A stretch of DNA of 64,000 bases from Methylomicrobium agile (GTDB taxonomy: Bacteria; Pseudomonadota; Gammaproteobacteria; Methylococcales; Methylomonadaceae): the NCBI RefSeq assembly GCF_000733855.1, contig NZ_JPOJ01000001.1:4367306-4431305 (forward strand), written 5' to 3'. A program made the translations under genes and the position numbers. Numbering within the stretch: the first letter of the stretch is position 1; every line of letters begins with the position of its first letter. This document shows, piece by piece, positions 35,865 to 42,158 of the stretch. The notes beneath the pieces were generated by a model. It was not told the origin of the DNA. It ran no database searches and saw nothing but the letters and a program-made list of their open reading frames with translations.

Positions 35865-36431
35865 ATGGAGAGCAGATCAGTGAGCAGAGTATTTGAGATG
35901 AGGCGAGTCGCAGTTTTCGGCAACGCTGGCGGCGGTAAATCAACGCTAGCTCGGCAACTGGCCAGCATTACCCGTTTGCCGCTGCACTCACTCGACACCA
36001 TTAAATACCGGCCTGGCGGCGTGGAGGTGCCTCACAACGAGTACCTTCAGATCCATTCCGAACTCATGCGCGGAGACGAGTGGATCATTGACGGGTTCGG
36101 CTGCGTGCCGTCAGCCTGGGAACGTTTCTCGGCTGCTGACACGTTGATCTACGTCGATCTACCGCTATTCACGCATTATGTCTGGGTGACAAAGCGTCTC
36201 GTAAAGGGCTTAATCGTCACGCCCGAGGGGTGGCCTGAGAACAGTCCAATATGGCGCGGCACATTGAACAGCTATCGCGTACTTCGGCTCTGTCATGAGA
36301 AATTGACACCCAAGTACCGGCAGTTGGTTGCAGAGCAGGCCCGTCACAAGCGAGTGCATCACTTGAGATCGACCAGCGCTATAAAGGCTTTTGTCGGAGC
36401 TGTTACTAATGAGTATTCGGGCATTCGCTGA
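35865..36431 (+). CDS. cassette 8: P-loop kinase-like protein (adenylate kinase/topology-modulation type)
   Basis: 188 residues from the ATG at 35865; a GTG at 35880 and an ATG at 35898 are alternative starts (the latter begins MRRVAVFGNAGGGKSTLARQLA). Walker A GNAGGGKS, LHSLDTIKYRPGG (substrate loop) and IIDGFGCVPSAWERFSAADTLIYVDLPL resemble the FlaR/topology modulation group of nucleotide kinases. The substrate is unknown. The stop (TGA) is 7 bases before attC, not in it. Confidence 0.75.
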   Translation: MESRSVSRVFEMRRVAVFGNAGGGKSTLARQLASITRLPLHSLDTIKYRPGGVEVPHNEYLQIHSELMRGDEWIIDGFGCVPSAWERFSAADTLIYVDLPLFTHYVWVTKRLVKGLIVTPEGWPENSPIWRGTLNSYRVLRLCHEKLTPKYRQLVAEQARHKRVHHLRSTSAIKAFVGAVTNEYSGIR

Positions 36432-36437
36432 GGCGAC

Positions 36438-36524
36438 GCCCAACAACACCATCAACGCGGACAGTGAAAAGCGGCGCGAAAAGCTTGCGCCGCTTTTCAC
36501 TGCCGGTTATGGCGAACGTTAGGC
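36438..36524 (+). other. attC site 8
   Basis: GCCCAAC to GTTAGGC, 87 bases; long stem AGTGAAAAGCGGCGC/GCGCCGCTTTTCACT. Confidence 0.85.
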
Positions 36525-36536
36525 GTGGGGAGCTAA

Positions 36537-36869
36537 ATGTCATCGGAAGCTATCTTCGGAGTTATTATTGCTGGCGTCATTGTCTTGTCCTTTGTGAGCA
36601 AGCTCCTACCAAAGCGTCAACCCAAGGAGAAAAGCTTTAAGTGCGCACGTTGCGGTGTAGTTTCACGTCATACCGAACGCACCATCGAGGCATGGCGTAA
36701 CAACAAAACCAAATTTTTCTGCCCAGCGTGCCATGCCAAGTGGCTTCAATCTAGGCCGCCTCAGTTTTCTCGCCGCAACGCCGGCTCCGGTTCAGGCTGT
36801 CTCGGTATCGTTGTGTTTTTTGCGTTTATTCCGCTGGCTGGCTATCTTTTGGTGCGAGCCTATGCCTAA
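36537..36869 (+). CDS. cassette 9: small membrane protein with zinc ribbon
   Basis: 110 residues. N-terminal membrane helix (FGVIIAGVIVLSFVSKLL), a four-Cys zinc ribbon (CARCGVV ... FFCPACHAKW), then a second membrane helix (GCLGIVVFFAFIPLAGYLLVRAY). No family recognised. The first 125 bases of the gene, plus leader, are duplicated exactly at 41065-41209. TAA stop lies in attC 9. Confidence 0.7.
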   Translation: MSSEAIFGVIIAGVIVLSFVSKLLPKRQPKEKSFKCARCGVVSRHTERTIEAWRNNKTKFFCPACHAKWLQSRPPQFSRRNAGSGSGCLGIVVFFAFIPLAGYLLVRAYA

Positions 36870-36986
36870 CAAGGCGGTCAAAGGGACGCGCCGCCCGTTG
36901 ACGATTTTGAAGGTTTACTTTTTAATCGGGTTCGGCGGCTTCGCTCGGCTTCCTTCAGCGGCGCGCCCCTTACCTCCACGTTAGGC
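36864..36986 (+). other. attC site 9
   Basis: GCCTAAC to GTTAGGC, 123 bases; same stem as attC 6 and 13 (GGTCAAAGGGACGCGCC). Confidence 0.9.
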
Positions 36987-37026
36987 ATTAAATGTTACGT
37001 CAAGAAATTCTATGTAAGAGGCAACA

Positions 37027-37446
37027 ATGAATAGAAAAGCAAAGTGTTCGTGCGGTGAAATACATATAGAGCTTGCTGGCGATCCGAAAATGGTGGTTGC
37101 GTGCAGTTGTTTAAATTGCCAAAAGCGAACAGGCTCCGTTTTTGGAGTAGGAGCGTATTTTGGAAACGATCAAATAGTATCAAAAGTTGGTGATCCCAAG
37201 TTGTTCGTTGACACAAGCAACGAAGGAAGAAAACTCAATCGTTTATTTTGCTCTAATTGTGGTACTACTGTGCATTGGGAAGCTGAATTTATGCCAAATG
37301 CAGTTGGGGTGGCCGTAGGGTGCTTTGAAGATCCAAATTTCCCCGAGCCTGTAGCGGCTGCATGGAATAGATCAAAACATAAATGGGTTAATTTTCCTGA
37401 AAACTGGCCAAAGTCAGATACTCAGGGATTTAAGAAAAATGCCTAA
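37027..37446 (+). CDS. cassette 10: GFA family protein (CENP-V/GFA zinc fold)
   Basis: 139 residues. Zinc ligands: CSCGEIHIEL, VACSCLNCQKRTGS, and FCSNCGTTVHW. The family includes an enzyme that was proposed to speed glutathione-formaldehyde adduct formation, but many members are uncharacterised. A formaldehyde-related role would suit a methylotroph, yet GFA genes are common integron cargo in general. TAA stop lies in attC 10. Confidence 0.85.
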   Translation: MNRKAKCSCGEIHIELAGDPKMVVACSCLNCQKRTGSVFGVGAYFGNDQIVSKVGDPKLFVDTSNEGRKLNRLFCSNCGTTVHWEAEFMPNAVGVAVGCFEDPNFPEPVAAAWNRSKHKWVNFPENWPKSDTQGFKKNA

Positions 37447-37553
37447 CAAATAGCTCCGGCTGACCATTTGCCGCGGTACTTTTTTTGGGGTCGCTTCGCT
37501 ATTATCCCCAAAAAAAGCACCGCGGCAAATGGCAGCTGAGCATGGCGTTATGC
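37441..37553 (+). other. attC site 10
   Basis: GCCTAAC to GTTATGC, 113 bases; long stem CATTTGCCGCGGT/ACCGCGGCAAATG with an inner TTTTTTTGGGG/CCCCAAAAAAA extension. Confidence 0.85.
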
Positions 37554-37570
37554 TTCAAATGGAGAAGCCT

Positions 37571-38137
37571 GTGAAAATTATTCTTGTTAGACATGGCGAG
37601 CCTGATCTTCCGTTTTGGAGGAACGTGAAAGCCAGCGAATTCCAGCAATGGATTAAATTCTATAACTCTGCGGGAATAAAAAAAGAAAACCTGCCACCCA
37701 AAGAAGTATGTGAGGTTGTTTCTGATTGCTCTACCGTTGTATGTAGCGATCTACCAAGATCGATTGAGTCAGCAAAAGCGTTGGGAGTTACGACGGTTAA
37801 TTACATAGACCCCATATTTAGGGAAATGGGTTTGCCTTATGTAGACTGGAATTTTCCAAAGCTCTCGCCAACCATCTGGGCCACACTGTTCAGGCTGCTT
37901 TGGTTTGCGGGTTTTTCCCGCAATAGCGAGTCCTTAAAATCCGGCAAACTTAGGGCAACCGGCGCCGCCGAAAAGCTTAAAGATTTTGCCCATGAGCATG
38001 GCTCAGTAACTTTTGTTGGTCATGGCATGATTAACCGTTTTCTTGCAAACGAGTTATTGTCCAGCGGGTGGCGAGGGCCACTAAATCCGGGCAAGAGATA
38101 TTGGGAGTTTGGCGTATATGAGTACATCAATGCATAA
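37571..38137 (+). CDS. cassette 11: histidine phosphatase family protein
   Basis: 188 residues from a GTG at 37571, with GGAG 6 bases upstream; in-frame ATGs at 37550 and 37559 overlap or abut attC 10. The RHG motif VRHGEPDLPFW carries the catalytic His; the second His is in TFVGHGMINRFLANELL, with Arg in SDLPRSIESAKALG. Phosphatase or mutase of unknown substrate. TAA stop lies in attC 11. Confidence 0.8.
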   Translation: MKIILVRHGEPDLPFWRNVKASEFQQWIKFYNSAGIKKENLPPKEVCEVVSDCSTVVCSDLPRSIESAKALGVTTVNYIDPIFREMGLPYVDWNFPKLSPTIWATLFRLLWFAGFSRNSESLKSGKLRATGAAEKLKDFAHEHGSVTFVGHGMINRFLANELLSSGWRGPLNPGKRYWEFGVYEYINA

Positions 38138-38200
38138 CATGGCGCTCAAGCCGACCCGCTTCCGCTACGCTCCAGCGGTCGGCTTAGCTCTACGTTAGGC
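38132..38200 (+). other. attC site 11
   Basis: GCATAAC to GTTAGGC, 69 bases; from GCTCAAGCC on it matches attC 2 at all but one position. Confidence 0.9.
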
Positions 38201-38228
38201 CCCGCCACCGAAGCAGCGGGGCCGGTTG

Positions 38229-38950
38229 TTAATCTCGTCCGTACCACGGCATTCCTGTTTCGTTCTCAAGTACATTAATTGAGCTTAAGGCTTTCTTTTG
38301 CGCTATATCAAGATAGGCAAGGCATGATGTCAACTGCCATAAAGTATCGCGGTGGACGATGACCAGTTGGCTATCGGGCAGGTCGATATGCTGGACGAAC
38401 TCCACCAGCTTTTGGCCTTCGAGGTCTTTACCCCATTTCCGTATCGCTTCGCGCAGTTGTTCCTTAATTTTGTCGTATTGGCGCAGGCTCAGCGTGTGGG
38501 CGCGGCGTTCGATGGCGTATTCTACTTCTGGATGAACTGGTCAGTGGGCAGAAGCGGTTTAGTTCCCTCTGTGGCCTTGCCTTGCAGTTGGCTTTCCATG
38601 CGCTCGAATTCATCGGCGAAGGCGATTTGATGTTGCACGGCTTTCATGCTGGTGAATTTCCCGACGACAAAATGAAAGCCTTTCTTGGTCATGCGGATGA
38701 CCGGGGATTTTATAGGCGCGCCGCCGCTAGGGTTTGGCCGTTCAATGACCGTCTCGCCGAAATTGGCGAGACGCCACTCATCGGGTACTTCTCCCATGCG
38801 CTGGCGAACGACTGCAAGCACTTTCGCATGTTGCTTGCCGTAAACGTCGGCAATGTCTTGGGTGGTTGTGGTCGGTTGGCCGTCGATAACGACGATATGG
38901 CCGGAAACTTCGGTATTGGATTGCGCGACGGGCACGTCTTTGGTGTTCAT
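38229..38950 (-). pseudogene. cassette 12: Rha-type phage regulatory protein, frameshifted
   Basis: Reads against the array from the ATG at 38950. The first 142 codons are a Rha domain (VVIDGQPTTTTQDIADVYGKQHAKVLAVVRQR, MTKKGFHFVVGKFTSMKAVQHQIAFADEFERM) and end at a TAG at 38522. The next frame continues at once with EYAIERRAHTLSLRQYDKIKEQL ... DLPDSQLVIVHRDTLWQLTS ... GMPWYGRD to 38229, typical of the C-terminus of such proteins. A single missing base (or a -1 slip at AAG-TAG) separates the halves. Rha proteins regulate temperate phages, so this cassette has phage-derived cargo. Confidence 0.75.
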
Positions 38951-39240
38951 GGTTAACTCCTTTGCTGCGGTTAAACCACCGCACGGAGCGACCAAGCAAC
39001 GGGCGGCGGATGACGTACAGGGTTGGTCGACCGGGCAAAGGGTCCGGCAAGCCTTACGGCTTCCCCATACGCCACCCGCCATAAAACGAGAGGCAATAAA
39101 AAAGCCACACGACTTGCGGCGCATAGCTTTTGCGCCTTTGCTGCACGGGCGACCAAACCCGCCTGCCCAATGTGGGGCAGCGGGAGAAGCATAAGCCCGA
39201 TGGGCGATAATGTCAACAGCCAGCAAATTGTAGATATAAA
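38951..39240. other. unassigned upstream region of the Rha gene
   Basis: An ~290-base stretch with open minus-strand frames (e.g. 38971-39216, 81 codons) but no recognisable domain. It may be a phage-type leader region. No confident gene called. Confidence 0.4.
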
Positions 39241-39244
39241 TTAA

Positions 39245-39272
39245 TTGACTTTCTATAAATTTGTATATACAA
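39245..39272 (+). promoter_or_regulatory. brnTA promoter and operator candidate
   Basis: TTGACT (39245-39250) and TATACA (39266-39271) overlap a perfect 12-bp palindrome TTGTATATACAA (39261-39272), eight bases before the brnT ATG. An autorepressing BrnA site is plausible; the local sequence is AT-rich. Confidence 0.5.
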
Positions 39273-39280
39273 TTTGATTT

Positions 39281-39553
39281 ATGATCACTTACGACGAAAC
39301 CAAACGCCTTGCCAACCTGCAAAACCATCAAATTGATTTTGTGGGTTGCGAAGCGATTTTCGATGGTTTTACCTTGACCCGCGAAGACCGGCGCACCGCC
39401 TACGGCGAACTGCGCTTTCAAACCTTGGGCGTTTGGAATGGCGTGGTGGTTTTTATCGTCCATACGCCACGCGGCGATGACGACCATATCATCTCCATCA
39501 GAAAGGCAGAAAAGCATGAAGAACGTATCTACTGGCAAGCCAGAAACCGTTAA
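39281..39553 (+). CDS. brnT: cassette 12: BrnT family toxin (second)
   Basis: 90 residues, different clade from the cassette 4 toxin. ITYDETKRLANLQNHQIDFVGCEAIFDGFTLTREDRRTAYGELRFQTLGVWNGVVVFIVHTPRGDDDHIISIRKAEKHEERIY keeps the BrnT core. It overlaps the following antitoxin start. Unlike most cassette genes it has its own promoter, which toxin-antitoxin cassettes need to be retained. Confidence 0.85.
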   Translation: MITYDETKRLANLQNHQIDFVGCEAIFDGFTLTREDRRTAYGELRFQTLGVWNGVVVFIVHTPRGDDDHIISIRKAEKHEERIYWQARNR

Positions 39554-39848
39554 TCTGACCGACTGGGACGCGGTATCGGCACAGACGGACGCGGACATTA
39601 CCCACGACAGCGACAGCCCGGCAACCGTGCCCGATGATTGGGCGGCTGCGTTTGTGTGCCATAACGCCGGCGAATTGCACGCGGAAACCACGCGACGCAA
39701 ACGCGGCGCCAACAAACGCCCCACCAAGGAACAAGTGGCAATTCGCTTCGACGCCGACGTGTTGGCCGCGTTCCGCGCCACTGGACGCGGCTGGCAAACG
39801 CGCATGAACGAGGCGCTGAAAGAGTGGCTGCGCGAGCACGCGACGTAA
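39516..39848 (+). CDS. brnA: cassette 12: BrnA family antitoxin (second)
   Basis: 110 residues from the ATG at 39516. The C-terminal ribbon-helix-helix part KRPTKEQVAIRFDADVLAAFRATGRGWQTRMNEALKEWLREH is diagnostic of BrnA. The N-terminal toxin-binding half is acidic. The pair should be self-contained. Cassette 12 thus holds a reversed phage gene plus a forward toxin-antitoxin module, about 1.7 kb, the largest in the array. Confidence 0.85.
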   Translation: MKNVSTGKPETVNLTDWDAVSAQTDADITHDSDSPATVPDDWAAAFVCHNAGELHAETTRRKRGANKRPTKEQVAIRFDADVLAAFRATGRGWQTRMNEALKEWLREHAT

Positions 39849-39888
39849 TTCTGTTGTGTCGTCGCTGTCAATATCATGTTGTTTCCAA

Positions 39889-39977
39889 GCCTAACAGTGC
39901 GCTCAACCGGAGCGCGGTTATAATGCGGTTTTGTTTATTCAGCTTCCGGGCCGCGCCCGGTTAGCTCTGCGTTAGAC
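39889..39977 (+). other. attC site 12
   Basis: GCCTAAC to GTTAGAC, 89 bases; CGGAGCGCGG pairs with CCGCGCCCGG. Confidence 0.85.
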
Positions 39978-40028
39978 GGCGGCAAAATCAAAGGACTTGG
40001 TTAGACGGCGGCAAAATCAAAGGACTTG
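39971..40028 (+). repeat. 29-bp tandem duplication starting at the attC 12 core
   Basis: Two exact copies (39971-39999 and 40000-40028), each beginning at GTTAGAC. The unit boundary equals the recombination core, so it may be the footprint of an integrase event or a simple slippage duplication. Confidence 0.85.
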
Positions 40029-40217
40029 AGCTGCTCCTTCCGGGAACGGAAAGGTCGTCCCGCTTACCACGGCATTTCTTATCCGTTCGGCCTGATCCGT
40101 TTGCGTCACGCCGGCGTCTTTAAGGTCTCGGCGGGTCCCCCATGCACAAGCCACTTTTAGGCCATTAGCTTTAACAATGGCGCGACGCAAGCCGTAGCGG
40201 GGCTTTCCAGATAACAA
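40017..40217 (-). CDS. cassette 13: hypothetical protein, reversed
   Basis: 66 codons from a TTG; the frame extends further right without an ATG. The sequence (GLRRAIVKANGLKVACAWGTRRDLKDAGVTQTDQAERIRNAVVSG) looks protein-like, but no family is recognised and no good start is seen. The stop lies inside the 29-bp duplication. It may be a gene fragment. Confidence 0.3.
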   Translation of the reverse strand: MLSGKPRYGLRRAIVKANGLKVACAWGTRRDLKDAGVTQTDQAERIRNAVVSGTTFPFPEGAAQVL

Positions 40218-40282
40218 GGACTTTCTGCTTGCGCAGGCATTCGTTTTTTCCTTGGCTTCGCCCTGGGGTTGTCTTACAATCG

Positions 40283-40405
40283 GTCTAACCCGGCGGTCAA
40301 AGGGACGCGCCGTCCGCGGGCGGTTTTGCAGGTTTGTGTTTGAATCGGGTTCGGCGGCTTCGTTTAAGGCTTGTCCACGGCGCGCCCCTTACCTTTGCGT
40401 TAGAT
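40283..40405 (+). other. attC site 13
   Basis: GTCTAAC to GTTAGAT, 123 bases; same stem family as attC 6 and 9. Confidence 0.9.
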
Positions 40406-40412
40406 TTTGCGG

Positions 40413-40967
40413 ATGAACTCACAAGCGCTCGAAACATTCAAGCACGCGATTCAGGACTCCACTGATCTCCTGAAGCACTTTGATGCCCTCAACACCAAGC
40501 CGCCACCGCCGGACATTGAAGTCCTGAAGCGCGCCAGTCTAGTGATGGCTCTCGCTGCCCTTGAAACCTACTTTGAAGATCGAATTTTCGAGGCGGTGAA
40601 TGCAATCTGCGCCAAAGGCAATGCAGATGATCCCATCCAAAATTTCTACCTCAATTCGCTAGAAATTGACCTCAAGTCATTCCACAGTCCAAGCACTGAC
40701 AGGGTTCGCCAGATATTCCAGAAGTATCTCTCACTCGACGTTTCAGATGCATGGAACTGGAACAATTGCGACCCAGCCAAGGCCAAAGCGGAGCTGAACC
40801 GGTTAGTCAAAAAGCGGGGAGACATTGCACACCGCTCTCTGCGTCCAACGAACGGTGAGGCCCAGCCAAAACAACACGCGGTGACTCGTGATGATCTACG
40901 CAAGCACATCCACTTCATCACTCAAATTGCCAGTACTACCGATAGTTTTCTGGCCGCGAAAATCTAA
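40413..40967 (+). CDS. cassette 14: HEPN-domain protein (RiboL-PSP-HEPN-like)
   Basis: 184 residues from the ATG at 40413. HEPN RNases have a conserved R-x4-H motif; here KKRGDIAHRS gives R-GDIA-H near residue 135. The alpha-helical pattern with SLVMALAALETYFEDRIFEA fits the RiboL-PSP-HEPN / MAE_28990 group seen in defence and toxin systems. No obvious antitoxin is in the cassette, so it may be a stand-alone or phage-triggered nuclease. TAA stop lies in attC 14. Confidence 0.72.
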   Translation: MNSQALETFKHAIQDSTDLLKHFDALNTKPPPPDIEVLKRASLVMALAALETYFEDRIFEAVNAICAKGNADDPIQNFYLNSLEIDLKSFHSPSTDRVRQIFQKYLSLDVSDAWNWNNCDPAKAKAELNRLVKKRGDIAHRSLRPTNGEAQPKQHAVTRDDLRKHIHFITQIASTTDSFLAAKI

Positions 40968-41072
40968 CACGTCGTTCAACCGGACACGTTACAGCGGGCT
41001 TTGCTCCAGCGGCTTCGCTATTTTCGCCTCCGCAAAGCCCGCTGTAACGCGCCGGTTAACTCAGCGTTAGGC
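40962..41072 (+). other. attC site 14
   Basis: ATCTAAC to GTTAGGC, 111 bases; stem CGTTACAGCGGGCTTTGC/GCAAAGCCCGCTGTAACG. Confidence 0.85.
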
Positions 41073-41084
41073 GTGGGGAGCTAA

Positions 41085-41246
41085 ATGTCATCGGAAGCTA
41101 TCTTCGGAGTTATTATTGCTGGCGTCATTGTCTTGTCCTTTGTGAGCAAGCTCCTACCAAAGCGTCAACCCAAGGAGAAAAGCTTTAAGTGCGCACGTTG
41201 CGGTGTAGTCAGGTGGCAATCTTGCTTCGCTATTGCGACAATCTAA
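41085..41246 (+). pseudogene. cassette 15: truncated second copy of the cassette 9 gene
   Basis: The first 125 bases are identical to the cassette 9 gene (42 codons, through CARCGVV). The copy then breaks at 41209 into a repeat and ends after 53 codons. The second zinc-ribbon pair and second membrane helix are lost, so it is almost certainly non-functional. Confidence 0.85.
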
Positions 41247-41588
41247 CCCGGTAAGGCGGATTCGCCGATAAACAATCCGCCATAGCTTTGAAGCATGTTG
41301 GCGTTTTGCTATCGCGAAAACGCCCTACCGCCCTACAGCTCTCCGACTTCCTTCAGACAAGACCTCGCGGTCTTGCCTTTGTCTTCGGCTAGTCGTTATA
41401 ATCACTAACAGGATTAATTTCGAATTCTCCGGCAGGGGACTTGCGCCCATAGGCGCTAACTTAAAAATTGACCTATTCCAATAAAAGTCATTAATTTTCA
41501 ATATGTTGAAGCTCTTTGAGCGGCAAATCAAAGTAAAACTTTAAAGTGAAATTCCTTTTATTTTCAATATTTTATATTTTAGGTTAGC
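41208..41588. repeat. 381-bp direct repeat, copy 1
   Basis: Matches copy 2 at 41625-42005 with a 417-bp period, separated by 36 bases. The unit includes a REP-like segment (41252-41328), a stretch like the 5' part of a group II intron on the minus strand, and most of a MITE-like element. No coding sequence is recognised, although a 68-codon frame occurs in both copies. Confidence 0.9.
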
Positions 41589-41595
41589 CGGGTAG

Positions 41596-41624
41596 GTCGG
41601 GCAACAGCTTCATCGTTGCCCGAC
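41596..41624. repeat. REP-like hairpin
   Basis: Perfect 10-bp arms GTCGGGCAAC/GTTGCCCGAC with a 9-base loop, in the spacer between the two 381-bp copies. Resembles REP units common in proteobacteria. Confidence 0.75.
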
Positions 41625-42005
41625 GTCAGGTGGCAATCTTGCTTCGCTATTGCGACAATCTAACCCGGTAAGGCGGATTCGCCGATAAACAATCCGCCAT
41701 AGCTTTGAAGCATGTTGGCGTTTTGCTATCGCGAAAACGCCCTACCGCCCTACAGCTCTCCGACTTCCTTCAGACAAGACCTCGCGGTCTTGCCTTTGTC
41801 TTCGGCTAGTCGTTATAATCACTAACAGGATTAATTTCGAATTCTCCGGCAGGGGACTTGCGCCCATAGGCGCTAACTTAAAAATTGACCTATTCCAATA
41901 AAAGTCATTAATTTTCAATATGTTGAAGCTCTTTGAGCGGCAAATCAAAGTAAAACTTTAAAGTGAAATTCCTTTTATTTTCAATATTTTATATTTTAGG
42001 TTAGC
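41625..42005. repeat. 381-bp direct repeat, copy 2
   Basis: Same sequence as copy 1. Here the MITE-like element is complete at its right end. Confidence 0.9.
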
Positions 42006-42060
42006 GCCTATGAGACTTACACCTCATAAGTTCATGCCCATGCTGGGCATACACAAGGTG
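41740..42060 (-). other. group II intron-like 5' remnant, interrupted by a MITE
   Basis: On the minus strand, TTGTGTATGCCCAGCATGGG and GAGGTGTAAGTC followed, after the MITE, by GCAAGTCCCCTGCCGGAG resemble the 5' end of group II introns (conserved GTGxG start and GxGTGAAAGTCC-type segment). There is no reverse transcriptase. Identification is by pattern memory only; it could be another conserved intergenic element. Confidence 0.3.
41865..42012. mobile_element. 148-bp MITE-like element
   Basis: Perfect 13-bp terminal inverted repeats CATAGGCGCTAAC / GTTAGCGCCTATG around an AT-rich, non-coding centre. The copy at 41448-41588 lacks the last 7 bases of its right end. Flanks GACTTGC and GACTTAC could be a degenerate target duplication. 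Confidence 0.65.
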
Positions 42061-42115
42061 CTCAAGCCGACCGCTTCCGCTACGCTCCAGCGATCGGCTT
42101 AGCTCTACGTTAGAT
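42049..42115 (+). other. attC site 15
   Basis: Same stem family as attC 2 and 11 (GCTCAAGCCGACC ... CTTAGCTCTACGTTAGAT). The left R'' box is degenerate (CATACAC). It is the last recognisable attC. Confidence 0.75.
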
Positions 42116-42158
42116 TTCACATGATACCGGCAGGAAGTACAGAATCATTGGAGGAACC

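Larger units (their letters stand above)
30792..42115. mobile_element. chromosomal integron with about 15 gene cassettes
   Basis: Consists of an integrase gene read leftwards, an attI region, and an array of mostly promoterless genes each followed by an attC site ending GTTAGGC, GTTATGC, GTTAGAC or similar. G+C content in many cassettes is visibly lower than in the flanking genes. The array is bounded by rimI on one side and a decayed zone before tRNA-fMet on the other. Organisation (intI divergent from the array) matches sedentary chromosomal integrons. Confidence 0.93.

Noticed and set aside
38522..39877. A single 451-residue protein on the minus strand
   Set aside because: Only the last 142 codons look like a protein family (Rha); the rest runs opposite to the clear brnTA genes. 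The real start is at 38950.
41325..41948. Two identical 68-codon minus-strand frames as genes
   Set aside because: They lie wholly inside the 381-bp repeat, span a MITE-like end and intron-like sequence, and lack a ribosome binding site; they are repeat by-products.
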